The position numbers and the translations under genes were made by a program. Positions 26,271 to 34,157 of a DNA stretch of 64,000 nucleotides are shown here, in pieces. The first letter of the stretch is position 1, and every line of letters begins with the position of its first letter. The stretch spans positions 4,579 through 68,578 of the forward strand of contig NZ_JOCB01000052.1 in assembly GCF_000718775.1 (NCBI RefSeq), written 5' to 3'. Source of the stretch: Streptomyces sp. NRRL S-31. GTDB taxonomy: Bacteria > Actinomycetota > Actinomycetes > Streptomycetales > Streptomycetaceae. The notes beneath the pieces are model-generated. The model was given only the letters and a program-made list of their open reading frames with translations. It searched no databases and was not told where the DNA came from.

Positions 26271-27339
26271 GGCCGATCACCTTCCCGTCCGGGTGGTCGC
26301 AGGCCACGGGAGCGGCCGGCTCGTCGCCGAGGAAGCCGACCAGCCGCTGCCTGGGCACGACACCGACGACCCGGTTCGCCTCGTCCACGACGCTGACGCG
26401 GTGCGTCAGCCGGGCGCTGATCGCGCACAGTTCGGTGAACGGCGTCCCGGGCGTCGCGGTCTCGCAGCCGCACAGCGGGGCGTCACCGTTGACCGAGGTG
26501 TCCATCAGGGCGCCCGCCGTCAGCACGCGGGAGCGGTCGACGTCCTGGACGAAGGAGGCCACGTAGTCGCCCTCGGGGCGCAGCAGGATGTCCTCGGCGG
26601 TGCCGGTCTGGACGATGCGCCCGTCGCGCATGACGGCGATGCGGTCGCCGAGCCGCATCGCCTCGTTGAGGTCGTGGGTGATGAAGACGATGGTCTTCCG
26701 CAGCGTCTTCTGGAGCTCCAGCAGCTGGTCCTGCATGTCCCGGCGGATCAGCGGGTCCAGGGCGCTGAAGGACTCGTCCATCAGCAGCAGGTCGGCGTCG
26801 GTGGCGAGGGCGCGGGCGAGGCCGACGCGCTGCTGCATGCCGCCGGACAGCTCGTCGGGCCAGGACTCCTCCCAGCCGGCCAGGCCGCACAGGGCGAGCG
26901 CCTCGTCGGCGCGGCGCTCGCGCTCGGCGCGGGGCACGCCCTGCACTTCCAGGCCGTAGGCGGCGTTGTCGCGGACGCTGCGGTGCGGGAAGAGCGCGAA
27001 GTGCTGGAAGACCATGCTGATCTTCTTCGAGCGCAGCTCGCGCAGCGCCCGGTCGTCGAGGGCGGTCAGGTCCCGCCCGTCGAAGCGCACGCTGCCCGCG
27101 GTGGGCTCCAGCAGCCCGTTGAGCATGCGCAGCAGGGTGGACTTGCCGGAGCCCGACAGCCCCATGACGACGAAGATCTCGCCCGCCTCGACGCGGAAGG
27201 AGGCGTCGATCACGGCGGCCGTCGTGCCGTCGGCGCGCAGCTCCGTGCGGTCGGCGCCCTTCCGCAGCCGCTCCACCGCCTCGTCCGGTCTTCTTCCGAA
27301 CACCTTGTACAGATGCTCTGCCTCAAGCCTGGGTGACAC
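26263..27339 (-). CDS. Glycine betaine ABC transporter ATPase (OpuAA/ProV type)
   Basis: A 358-aa ABC ATPase with Walker A (GLSGSGKST), Q-loop, signature LSGGMQQRVGLARAL, Walker B (LLLMDESFSALDP) and H-loop (FITHDLNEA). The C-terminal part (about 275-345) is a CBS-type domain, which in OpuA senses ionic strength. The N-terminal VFGRRPDEAVERL segment is also ProV-like. GTG 27339 is favoured by GAGAGG at 5-nt spacing; GTG 27345 two codons upstream is also possible. First gene of the osmoprotectant operon; control elements lie in the 217-bp divergent region upstream. Confidence 0.93.
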   Translation of the reverse strand: MSPRLEAEHLYKVFGRRPDEAVERLRKGADRTELRADGTTAAVIDASFRVEAGEIFVVMGLSGSGKSTLLRMLNGLLEPTAGSVRFDGRDLTALDDRALRELRSKKISMVFQHFALFPHRSVRDNAAYGLEVQGVPRAERERRADEALALCGLAGWEESWPDELSGGMQQRVGLARALATDADLLLMDESFSALDPLIRRDMQDQLLELQKTLRKTIVFITHDLNEAMRLGDRIAVMRDGRIVQTGTAEDILLRPEGDYVASFVQDVDRSRVLTAGALMDTSVNGDAPLCGCETATPGTPFTELCAISARLTHRVSVVDEANRVVGVVPRQRLVGFLGDEPAAPVACDHPDGKVIGRA

Positions 27340-27381
27340 GCGCACCTCTCGTCTTCGGGGACAGGACAGAGGCCGCGCCTC

Positions 27382-27398
27382 CCCAGGTCGGACCTGGG
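27382..27398. promoter_or_regulatory. Perfect 17-bp palindrome upstream of opuA-type operon
   Basis: CCCAGGTC-G-GACCTGGG, located 43-59 bp before the ATPase start codon. It may be an operator or, in RNA, a leader hairpin with a 3-nt loop. Confidence 0.5.
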
Positions 27399-27443
27399 CA
27401 AACGCGCGAGTGGCCGGACTCACGGCGATGCGCAGCACGCAAC

Positions 27444-27480
27444 GCGTTCCGGACACGCACACCATGCGTTCCGGACACGC
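27444..27480. repeat. Two 15-bp direct repeats, 22-bp period
   Basis: GCGTTCCGGACACGC at 27444-27458 and again at 27466-27480. The 22-bp period is about two helical turns, so two protein dimers would bind on the same face. It lies in the control region between the betaine importer and the exonuclease gene. Confidence 0.6.
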
Positions 27481-27527
27481 GCACGGCGGGTGCCGGGCGG
27501 CACGCGACGGCCTTGGGGGGCGGTCCG

Positions 27528-27550
27528 CTGTCGGTGCCGTACGGCATGAT
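27528..27550 (+). promoter_or_regulatory. PafBC-type DNA-damage promoter of exonuclease gene
   Basis: CTGTCGGTG, 8 nt, CATGAT: a two-base variant of the RecA-independent damage motif TTGTCRGTG-N8-TANNNT (first T and first T of the -10 are C). The -10 ends 6 nt before the GTG at 27557, so the mRNA should be leaderless. Confidence 0.6.
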
Positions 27551-27556
27551 GCGAGC

Positions 27557-28477
27557 GTGACCGGACGACTGATGCTCCTCGACACCGCCTCGCTGTACTT
27601 CCGCGCCTACTTCGGCGTCCCGGACTCCGTGAAGGCGCCGGACGGCACGCCCGTCAACGCGGTGCGCGGGCTGCTGGACTTCATCGACCGGCTGGTCAAG
27701 GACCACCGGCCGGAGCACCTGGTGGCCTGTATGGACGCCGACTGGCGCCCGCGGTGGCGGGTGGACCTCATCCCGACCTACAAGGCGCACCGGGTGGCCG
27801 AGGAGCGCCCGGACGCGGCGGACCGGGAGGAGGTGCCGGACACCCTCGCCCCGCAGGTGCCGGTGATCGAGGACGTGCTGGACGCGATCGGCATCGCGCG
27901 CGTCGGGGTGGCGGGGTTCGAGGCGGACGACGTGATCGGCACGTTCACGGCGCGGGCCGGCGGCCCGGTGGACATCGTCACCGGCGACCGCGATCTGTAC
28001 CAGCTGGTGGACGACGAGCGGGGCGTCCGGGTGCTGTATCCGCTGAAGGGCGTCGGCACGCTCCAGCTCACCGACGAGGCGGTGCTGCGCGAGAAGTATG
28101 GCGTCGACGGGCGGGGGTACGCGGATCTGGCGCTGCTGCGCGGCGACCCGAGCGACGGCCTGCCGGGCGTGCCCGGCATCGGCGAGAAGACGGCCGCCAA
28201 GCTGCTCGCCGAGTTCGGCGATCTGGCCGGGATCGTGGCGGCGGCCGACGACCCGCGGGCGCGGCTCACGCCGTCGCAGCGCAAGCGGCTCACCGAGGCC
28301 CGGCCGTACCTGGCGGTGGCGCCGAAGGTGGTGCGGGTGGCCGGTGACGTGCCGCTGCCGGACGTCGGCACCGCCCTGCCGCGCGCCCCGCGCGATCCGG
28401 CGGCGCTGGAGGAGCTGGCGCGGCGGTGGGGTCTGGGCGGCTCGCTGGAGCGGCTGCTCGGCACGCTGGCGCGCTGA
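27557..28477 (+). CDS. 5'-3' exonuclease (PolA N-domain homologue)
   Basis: A stand-alone 5' nuclease of 306 aa, homologous to the N-terminal domain of DNA polymerase I. It has a PIN-like 5_3_exonuc_N domain (LMLLDTASLYFRAYF; acidic sites in CMDADW, FEADDVIGT and VTGDRDLYQL) and a helix-hairpin-helix SAM fold (GDPSDGLPGVPGIGEKTAAKLLAEFG). It would remove RNA primers or flaps, and many actinomycetes carry it besides polA. GTG 27557 fits the leaderless promoter; an ATG at 27572 is an alternative. The promoter suggests induction by DNA damage. Confidence 0.93.
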   Translation: MTGRLMLLDTASLYFRAYFGVPDSVKAPDGTPVNAVRGLLDFIDRLVKDHRPEHLVACMDADWRPRWRVDLIPTYKAHRVAEERPDAADREEVPDTLAPQVPVIEDVLDAIGIARVGVAGFEADDVIGTFTARAGGPVDIVTGDRDLYQLVDDERGVRVLYPLKGVGTLQLTDEAVLREKYGVDGRGYADLALLRGDPSDGLPGVPGIGEKTAAKLLAEFGDLAGIVAAADDPRARLTPSQRKRLTEARPYLAVAPKVVRVAGDVPLPDVGTALPRAPRDPAALEELARRWGLGGSLERLLGTLAR

Positions 28478-28493
28478 CCCGGCCGGCGCCGAG

Positions 28494-28505
28494 CGGAATA
28501 TTCCG
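28494..28505. repeat. 12-bp AT-centred palindrome
   Basis: CGGAATATTCCG, a perfect palindrome between the exonuclease stop codon and the iron-regulated promoter. Too short and without T-tract for a confident terminator; may be an operator. Confidence 0.35.
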
Positions 28506-28541
28506 GCAAAGGGCTTCCATCGGCGTCCCGGCAAGGGGGTG

Positions 28542-28577
28542 TTGACAGAGCGGGAGTGCTAACTTAGGTAAACCTAA
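28542..28577 (+). promoter_or_regulatory. Iron-regulated promoter with DmdR/IdeR iron box
   Basis: TTGACA (28542-28547), 17 nt, TAGGTA (28565-28570). The -10 lies within TTAGGTAAACCTAA (28564-28577), the palindromic core of the DtxR-family iron box. Bound Fe2+-repressor (DmdR1 in Streptomyces) would directly block the promoter. Confidence 0.85.
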
Positions 28578-28597
28578 CCAACCCGCAGGAGGCCGTC

Positions 28598-29446
28598 ATG
28601 GCAGAGCGCCCGGGACGAAAGCCGCGCAAGCCCCATACCGCTCAGGTGGTACGCACCGAACGGCTGACTCCGCACATGCAGCGTGTGGTGCTCGGCGGCC
28701 CGGGCCTCGCCGGATTCGCCGCGGACACCTGCACCGACCACTACGTGAAGCTGCTCTTCGGCGCCCTGGGCACCACCTACCCCGAGCCCTTCGACCTGGA
28801 GCGGATCCGCGCCGAGTTCCCGCGCGAGCAGTGGCCGGTCACCCGTACCTACACCGTGCGCGACTGGGACCCGGAGCGGCACGAGCTGACCCTGGACTTC
28901 GTGATCCACGGCGACGACGGCCTGGCCGGCCCGTGGGCCGCCCGGGCGCGGCCCGGCGAGACCGTGCGCTTCCTGGGCCCCGGCGGCGCCTACGCGCCCG
29001 ACCCGGCGGCCGACTGGCATCTGCTCGCCGGTGACGAGAGCGCGCTGCCCGCGATCGCCCGGGCCCTGGAGACGCTGCCCGCCGGTGCCCGCGCGCACGC
29101 CTTCGTCGAGGTCTCCGGCCCCGAGGAGGAGCAGAAGATCGACGCCGGGGTGCGGGTGGTCTGGCTGCACCGCGGGGACCGCCCGGTCGGCGCGGCCCTG
29201 CTGGAGGCCGTGCGCGGGCTGGAGTTCCCGCCGGGCCGGCCGCATGTGTTCGTGCACGGCGAGGCGGGCTTCGTGAAGGAGCTGCGCCGGCTGCTGCGGG
29301 TCGAGCGGCAGATCCCGCGCGAGGACCTGTCGATCTCCGGCTACTGGCGCCAGGGCCACAACGAGGACGGCTGGCAGGCGTCCAAGCGGGAGTGGAACGC
29401 CCGGATCGAGGCCGAGCAGGAGGGCGGCGCGGCGGCCGCGGCCTGA
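28598..29446 (+). CDS. Siderophore-interacting protein (ferric-siderophore reductase)
   Basis: A 282-aa member of the SIP/ViuB family of flavin-dependent ferric-siderophore reductases. FAD-binding_9 domain at about 10-135 (with the FAD motif RTYTVRDWD) and SIP C-terminal NAD(P)H domain at about 140-265 (HLLAGDESALPAIARAL, VHGEAGFVKELRRLL, YWRQGHNEDGW). It reduces imported Fe3+-siderophore in the cytoplasm to release iron. An iron box over its promoter shows Fe-dependent repression. GCAGGAGG is the ribosome binding site. Confidence 0.95.
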   Translation: MAERPGRKPRKPHTAQVVRTERLTPHMQRVVLGGPGLAGFAADTCTDHYVKLLFGALGTTYPEPFDLERIRAEFPREQWPVTRTYTVRDWDPERHELTLDFVIHGDDGLAGPWAARARPGETVRFLGPGGAYAPDPAADWHLLAGDESALPAIARALETLPAGARAHAFVEVSGPEEEQKIDAGVRVVWLHRGDRPVGAALLEAVRGLEFPPGRPHVFVHGEAGFVKELRRLLRVERQIPREDLSISGYWRQGHNEDGWQASKREWNARIEAEQEGGAAAAA

Positions 29447-29504
29447 ACGGCCCGGGTGGCGGCACCCCCGGCGGTGCCGCCGTCCGCGCGACCCGCCCGG
29501 ACCG

Positions 29505-30107
29505 TCACCGCGCGCCGGGTTCGGCCCGGTCGCCCCGGATGCGCGCGTGCAGGTGCATGTCGTGCCAGCCGTCCCGGTGCAGGTGCGCGCTGCGCTTGGT
29601 GCCCTCCAGGGCGAAGCCCGCCTTGCCCGCGACCCGGCAGGACGCCGGGTTGACGGTGGAGTGGAACAGTTCCAGGCGGTGGAAGCCGATCTCCTCGAAG
29701 GCCCAGCGGGACAGCGCGGAGGCGGCCCGGGCCGCGACGCCCCGGCCCCGGGACCGCGCCACCGTCCAGTACGCGACCTCGGCGACGCCCTCGCCGAGCA
29801 GCATCCGGCGCAGCGCCACCCGGCCGCGCAGCTCGTCTGTCCGCTCGTCCGCGACGGCCCACTGGGCCTCCTCCTCCCCCGCCCACGCCGCCCGCCAGAG
29901 CGTGATCCAGCCGGCTGCCTCCTCCTCGGAGTCACAGCTCCTGATGTGCCACTGGTGCATCGCGGGGTCCTGGAAGGCGGCGTGCACGGCCGGCGCGTCC
30001 TCGGCCCGCCAGGGACGCAGGACCAGGCCGTCACCGGCGGGGAGGACGGGCTGCGGGACACGGGCGAGGACGCCGGAGGTCAGCACCGGACTGGTGAGGT
30101 AGGGCAT
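29505..30107 (-). CDS. GNAT-family N-acetyltransferase (RimJ type)
   Basis: A 200-aa acetyltransferase (Acetyltransf_3). An N-terminal LRPWRAEDAPAVHAAFQDP precedes the core, with acetyl-CoA motif A around TVARSRGRGVAARAASAL, followed by FEEIGFHRLELFHSTVNPASCRVAGKAGF (in parts), typical of RimJ/RimL. The substrate amine is unknown; it may be a protein N-terminus or a small molecule. ATG 30107 is favoured by AGGA 8 nt upstream; ATG 30116 would add three residues. Confidence 0.9.
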   Translation of the reverse strand: MPYLTSPVLTSGVLARVPQPVLPAGDGLVLRPWRAEDAPAVHAAFQDPAMHQWHIRSCDSEEEAAGWITLWRAAWAGEEEAQWAVADERTDELRGRVALRRMLLGEGVAEVAYWTVARSRGRGVAARAASALSRWAFEEIGFHRLELFHSTVNPASCRVAGKAGFALEGTKRSAHLHRDGWHDMHLHARIRGDRAEPGAR

Positions 30108-30194
30108 GGTCCGCATCCTGCCGGGTGCGGACCGCGCGGCGCACCGTTTCCCGGCCGCCGGCCGGGTGACCGCGCCCCCGTACCCTTGACCCCG

Positions 30195-31163
30195 ATGAGT
30201 CGCCGTACACCGCCCCCGCCCGCCCCGCTCCCGCAACGCCACGGGGTGGATCCCGTACGGGTGCGGCTGCCCGTGGACGGGGCGTGGGCCACCGTGCGCG
30301 AGCACCTGGTGGAGCGGCTGACGGGGGCCGGGCCCGGGACGGTCGAGTCGATGTTCGCCGCGGGGCTGGTGGTCGGCGCGGACGGGCGGGCCGTACCGCC
30401 GGACGCGCCCTACCGGCCGGGGATGTTCGTCTGGTTCCACCGCGAGCTGCCCGCGGAGGTGCCGGTGCCGTTCCCGGTGCGGGTGGTGTACCGGGACGAG
30501 CACATCGTGGTGGCCGACAAGCCGCACTTCCTGGCCACCACCCCGCGCGGCACGCACATCGCCCAGACCGCGCTGGCCCGGCTCCGGCACGAGCTGGGCG
30601 TCCCGACGCTGACGGCGGCCCACCGGCTGGACCGGCTCACCGCCGGACTGGTGCTGTTCACGGTACGGCCGGAGGAACGCGGCGCGTACCAGACGCTGTT
30701 CCGGGACCGGCGGGTGCGCAAGGAGTACGAGGCCGTCGCGCCGTACGATCCCGCGCTCGCCCTGCCCCGGACCGTGCGCAGCAGGATCGTGAAGGAGCGC
30801 GGGGTGCCGGCCGCCCGGGAGGTCGCGGGCGAGCCGAACGCCGAGACCCGGGTGGAGGCGGCCGGGCACCGGGCCGGACTGGGCCGGTACCGGCTCGTCC
30901 CGGCGACCGGCCAGACCCACCAGCTGCGCGTGCACCTGACCGCGCTGGGCGTGCCCATCCTCGGCGATCCGCTGTACCCGGAGGTGACCGCCCCGGTCCC
31001 GCCCGGCGACTTCCGGCGCCCCCTGCAACTGCTCGCCCGCCGCCTGGCCTTCACGGACCCGGTCACCGGCGTGGAGCACACGTTCACCAGCACCCGCCGG
31101 CTGCTCGCCTGGACGTCGTACGCCGACTGGGCCGACGGGCCCGGAGCGGAACCGGCCGGCTGA
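30195..31163 (+). CDS. RluA-family pseudouridine synthase
   Basis: A 322-aa RNA pseudouridine synthase. The catalytic Asp lies in AHRLDRLTAGL (motif II, about residue 145), with further motifs at VVADKPHFLATTP and ATGQTHQLRVHLTALGVPILGDPLYP. An N-terminal S4-like segment (about 20-80) may bind RNA. It isomerises uridine in rRNA or tRNA; the target position is unknown. A TACCCT box 8 nt before ATG 30195 and absence of a Shine-Dalgarno sequence suggest a leaderless mRNA. Confidence 0.93.
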   Translation: MSRRTPPPPAPLPQRHGVDPVRVRLPVDGAWATVREHLVERLTGAGPGTVESMFAAGLVVGADGRAVPPDAPYRPGMFVWFHRELPAEVPVPFPVRVVYRDEHIVVADKPHFLATTPRGTHIAQTALARLRHELGVPTLTAAHRLDRLTAGLVLFTVRPEERGAYQTLFRDRRVRKEYEAVAPYDPALALPRTVRSRIVKERGVPAAREVAGEPNAETRVEAAGHRAGLGRYRLVPATGQTHQLRVHLTALGVPILGDPLYPEVTAPVPPGDFRRPLQLLARRLAFTDPVTGVEHTFTSTRRLLAWTSYADWADGPGAEPAG

Positions 31164-31219
31164 GCCCGCCGCCGAGGACGGCCGGCCCCACCGGTGCCCG
31201 CAGCGAGCCGTCCGAGGGG

Positions 31220-32701
31220 TCAGTCGCCGCGCCACCAGCGCAGTACCCGCTGCCACACGCCCTGGGGGCGGGGTGGTTCCGGGGCCGGCGGGACCGGCCG
31301 CGGGGCGGGGACCGGCTGGGGCGGCTGGGGCCGGGTGGCCGGGGCCGGGTCGCTGCTCAGGGTGCCGACCTGCCAGTTGGAGCGCTGCGGCGGGACGGGC
31401 AGGGCGCGCGGCGGCAGATCGACGTCCTGCTGCGGCTTCGGTTCGAAACGCACCGGCAGGGCCACCAGGTGCCGGGAGGCGATGGACGACCGCCAGCGCA
31501 GGTCCTCCTCGGCGCAGTCGAGCCGGATGTCGGACAGCCGGGTGAGCAGCGCGTCGACGCCGACGTCGGCGATGGCGCGGCCGATGTCCTGGCCGGGGCA
31601 CTCGTGCGGGCCGCCGCCGAAGGCGAGATGGGAGCGGTTGCCCTGCATGCTCGCCGACGGATCGGGCCGTACCCGCGGGTCGACGTTGCCCGGGGCGGGC
31701 GCGAACAGCAGCCCGTCGCCCTTGGCGATGCGCCGGCCGCCCAGCTCGGTGTCCTGCTTGGCGAAGTAGCCGAAGACCGTGCTGAACGGCGGTTCGTCCC
31801 ACAGGGACTGCTCGATCGCCTCCGGCACCGTCATCTGGCCGCCGTTGAGCTGGGCCCGGAAGCCCGGCTCGGTGAGGACCATGCGCAGCGCGTTGGCGAG
31901 GAGGTTGGCGGTGGCCTCGTAGGCCGCGAAGAGGACGAGCCGCAGGTGTTCGCGGACCTCGTCGTCGCTGAGCCCGGCCGGGTGGGCGACGAGGTGGCTG
32001 GTGAAGTCGTCCTCGGGCCGGGCCCGCCGCCGGGCGGTGAGCCGGCTGAGCGCGTCCATGACGTACCGATGGCTCTGGATGGCGGTCTCGGTGCCCTTGA
32101 GCGCGTCCCGCGCGGCCTGCACCATCCGGTCGTCGTACTCCTCGGGCATGCCGAGGACCTCGCACATCACGGCCATCGGCAGGTGCTCGGCGAACTGGCG
32201 GACCAGGTCGGCCCGGCCCCGCTCGCAGAAGCCGTTGACCAGGGCCTGGGTGTGCCGTCCGATGTGCCGGCGGACGCTGCGGTGGTCGATGGTGGCCATG
32301 GCCGCGGTGACCGCGTCCCGCAGCCGCTCGTGCTCGTCGCCCTCGGCGTGGGAGCAGATGGGCTGCCAGGCGATGTGCGGCATCAGCGGGTGGTCGGGCT
32401 TGACCATGCCCTCCTTGAGCGGGGTCCAGATCCGGCTGTCCCGGGTGTACTGCGAGGGGCTGCGCACCAGTTGCAGGTTCTCGGCGTGCCCGAGCACCAC
32501 CCACATCGGTACGTCGTCGTGGAGCAGCACGGGCGCCACGGGGCCGTGCTCCTCGCGCAGGCGGTCGTAGAGGTCGTCGAGGTCCTCGGCCTCGGGGCCG
32601 TAGAGCCGGTGCGGTCCTGCGGGGCCGAGGCTGTGGGCCGGACAGCCCGGCGGCGGGGAGGCGGGGCCGGTGCCGGTCAGGGAGGGGGTTTCAGACGTCA
32701 C
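31220..32701 (-). CDS. rarE: Cytochrome P450 of conservon, CYP157-like without ExxR
   Basis: A 493-aa P450. Haem-thiolate Cys368 lies in FGGGPHECPG. The I-helix has AAYEAT in place of the usual AGxET/DT. At the K-helix, where nearly all P450s have ExxR, residues 297-301 read EQSLW. The same E297-QSL-W301 signature is what I recall being reported for S. coelicolor CYP157C1. A Pro/Arg-rich tail of about 60 residues follows the P450 domain. It lies 43 bp downstream of the GTPase gene as the fifth conservon gene, corresponding to rarE/cvnE9. Redox activity is uncertain given the altered motifs. GTG 32701 follows GGAG at 7 nt. Confidence 0.9.
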   Translation of the reverse strand: MTSETPSLTGTGPASPPPGCPAHSLGPAGPHRLYGPEAEDLDDLYDRLREEHGPVAPVLLHDDVPMWVVLGHAENLQLVRSPSQYTRDSRIWTPLKEGMVKPDHPLMPHIAWQPICSHAEGDEHERLRDAVTAAMATIDHRSVRRHIGRHTQALVNGFCERGRADLVRQFAEHLPMAVMCEVLGMPEEYDDRMVQAARDALKGTETAIQSHRYVMDALSRLTARRRARPEDDFTSHLVAHPAGLSDDEVREHLRLVLFAAYEATANLLANALRMVLTEPGFRAQLNGGQMTVPEAIEQSLWDEPPFSTVFGYFAKQDTELGGRRIAKGDGLLFAPAPGNVDPRVRPDPSASMQGNRSHLAFGGGPHECPGQDIGRAIADVGVDALLTRLSDIRLDCAEEDLRWRSSIASRHLVALPVRFEPKPQQDVDLPPRALPVPPQRSNWQVGTLSSDPAPATRPQPPQPVPAPRPVPPAPEPPRPQGVWQRVLRWWRGD

Positions 32702-32744
32702 GGTGTCGCTCCGGAACGGATGGGAGGGGGCGGTCGGCGGCGGA

Positions 32745-33365
32745 TCAGGTGAGGGCGCCGGACAGGGCGACCGAGTGCAGGAAGCGCACGAGGGTCAGCA
32801 GCACGTCCTTGCTGGAGGCCCGGCGGCGCACGTCGCACTCGACGATCGGGACGTCCGGGGGCAGGTCCAGGGCGGTGCGCAGTTCCTCGACCGGGTAATG
32901 GGGGGCGTCCGGGAAGGAGTTGACGGCGACGACGAAGGGCACGCCGCGTTCCTCCAGCCGGCCCATGACGTCGAAGCTGACCTCCAGGCGCCGGGTGTCG
33001 ACCAGGACGACCGCGCCGAGGGCGCCTTCGAACAGGCCGTTCCACAGGAACCAGAAGCGCTCCTGGCCGGGTGTGCCGAAGAGGTAGAGCACCAGTTCGC
33101 CGGTGATGCTGATGCGGCCGAAGTCCATGGCCACGGTGGTGGCCGTCTTGGACTCGGAACCGTAGTCGTCGTCCACGCCGATCCCGGCCTGCGTCATGGT
33201 CTCCTCGGTGGTCAGCGGCCTGATCTCGCTGACGGAGCCGACCATGGTGGTCTTGCCGACGCCGAAGCCGCCCACGATCACGATCTTCGCCGCCGCCTGG
33301 GCGGTGTGCGGCAGATGGTCCTCGGAGCGGGGGCCGGGGAGCGCGTCAGAGCCGTTGAAGTCCAT
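32745..33365 (-). CDS. rarD: Conservon GTP-binding protein (CvnD)
   Basis: A 206-aa Ras/Arf-like small GTPase of the bacterial MglA/CvnD group. P-loop GGFGVGKTT (32-40), switch II region FGTPGQERF, and a divergent G4 motif (VNSFPD where NKxD is usual). It forms a membrane-associated complex with the kinase-like, roadblock and DUF742 partners. It overlaps cvnC by 20 bp. Corresponds to rarD/cvnD9 of the developmental rar operon by order and content. Confidence 0.93.
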   Translation of the reverse strand: MDFNGSDALPGPRSEDHLPHTAQAAAKIVIVGGFGVGKTTMVGSVSEIRPLTTEETMTQAGIGVDDDYGSESKTATTVAMDFGRISITGELVLYLFGTPGQERFWFLWNGLFEGALGAVVLVDTRRLEVSFDVMGRLEERGVPFVVAVNSFPDAPHYPVEELRTALDLPPDVPIVECDVRRRASSKDVLLTLVRFLHSVALSGALT

Positions 33366-33756
33366 GCATCACCGCTTCGAGGAGGGAACGGTCGGGTACC
33401 GCCTGGCGGACGATCGGGGCGCGCGTCCGCACCAGCTCCGCCGTGATCAGCTCGGTGATCAGTACGGTCATCGCGCTGAACGGCAGTCGGAGATAGGCCG
33501 AGAGCTCCGCCATGGACAGCGGGGCCGTGCACAGCCGGAGCACGGCCGCCGCCTCCGGTGAGGCGGACACCGGGGGCGCGGAGCGCGCCACGACCAGGGT
33601 CACCAGGTCGAGGTCCGCGCGCCCGCCGTCCACCGGTCCGGCGATCGTGTAGAGCCGTTCGGGGTTCCCCGGTCTGCCCTCGCCGCCCGCCGGTTTCGCC
33701 GGAGGCGGGGGCGGCTGCTGGCGGGGCGGGCGCCGTCTGCGTCGGGGGGGTGTCAT
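33346..33756 (-). CDS. rarC: Conservon DUF742 protein (CvnC)
   Basis: A 136-aa DUF742 protein. A basic Pro-rich N-terminal tail (about 1-30) precedes a winged-helix-like core (PLSMAELSAYLRLPFSAMTVLITELITAELV in parts). It acts as the third partner of the conservon complex, possibly linking the roadblock protein and the GTPase. Overlaps both neighbours (4 bp with cvnB, 20 bp with cvnD), so stoichiometry is translationally coupled. Confidence 0.93.
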   Translation of the reverse strand: MTPPRRRRRPPRQQPPPPPAKPAGGEGRPGNPERLYTIAGPVDGGRADLDLVTLVVARSAPPVSASPEAAAVLRLCTAPLSMAELSAYLRLPFSAMTVLITELITAELVRTRAPIVRQAVPDRSLLEAVMHGLQRL

Positions 33757-34157
33757 ACGGCCTGCCCGTTCCGCCGGGGCGGAGTGGTGAGGTGGGAGCC
33801 GATCCGGACGACGAGGTCGCGCATCATGCCGCTCATCCGGCCGGGTTCGCAGGTCACGTCGGCGAGGACGGCGAGGTAGGCGTTGGCGCCGGCGTTCATG
33901 AGGTAGAAGTAGCCGCCCTCGATCTCGAAGACCACGAGCTTCATGTCGCCGGCGCCCGGCAGTTCCTGGATGATGGCGCCGGCCAGGCTCTGCACGCCCG
34001 CGCAGGCGGCGGCCACCCGGTCGGCGGCGTCGGGGTCGCCGCCGTAGCGGGCGATGCGCAGTCCGTCCGCGGAGAGGACCACGATCATCTCGATGCCCGG
34101 GACGCCGTCGTTCAGCTGCTTGAGCAGCCAGTCCAGGTTGCCTCGCTGCTGGATCAC
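33753..34157 (-). CDS. rarB: Conservon roadblock/LC7 protein (CvnB)
   Basis: A 134-aa roadblock/LC7 domain protein (LDWLLKQLNDGVPGIEMIVVLSADGLRIA in parts, then LVVFEIEGGYFYLMNAGANAYLAVLAD). MglB-like proteins of this fold act as GTPase-activating or scaffold partners of the adjacent small GTPase. Overlaps cvnA and cvnC by 4 bp each. Confidence 0.94.
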   Translation of the reverse strand: MIQQRGNLDWLLKQLNDGVPGIEMIVVLSADGLRIARYGGDPDAADRVAAACAGVQSLAGAIIQELPGAGDMKLVVFEIEGGYFYLMNAGANAYLAVLADVTCEPGRMSGMMRDLVVRIGSHLTTPPRRNGQAV

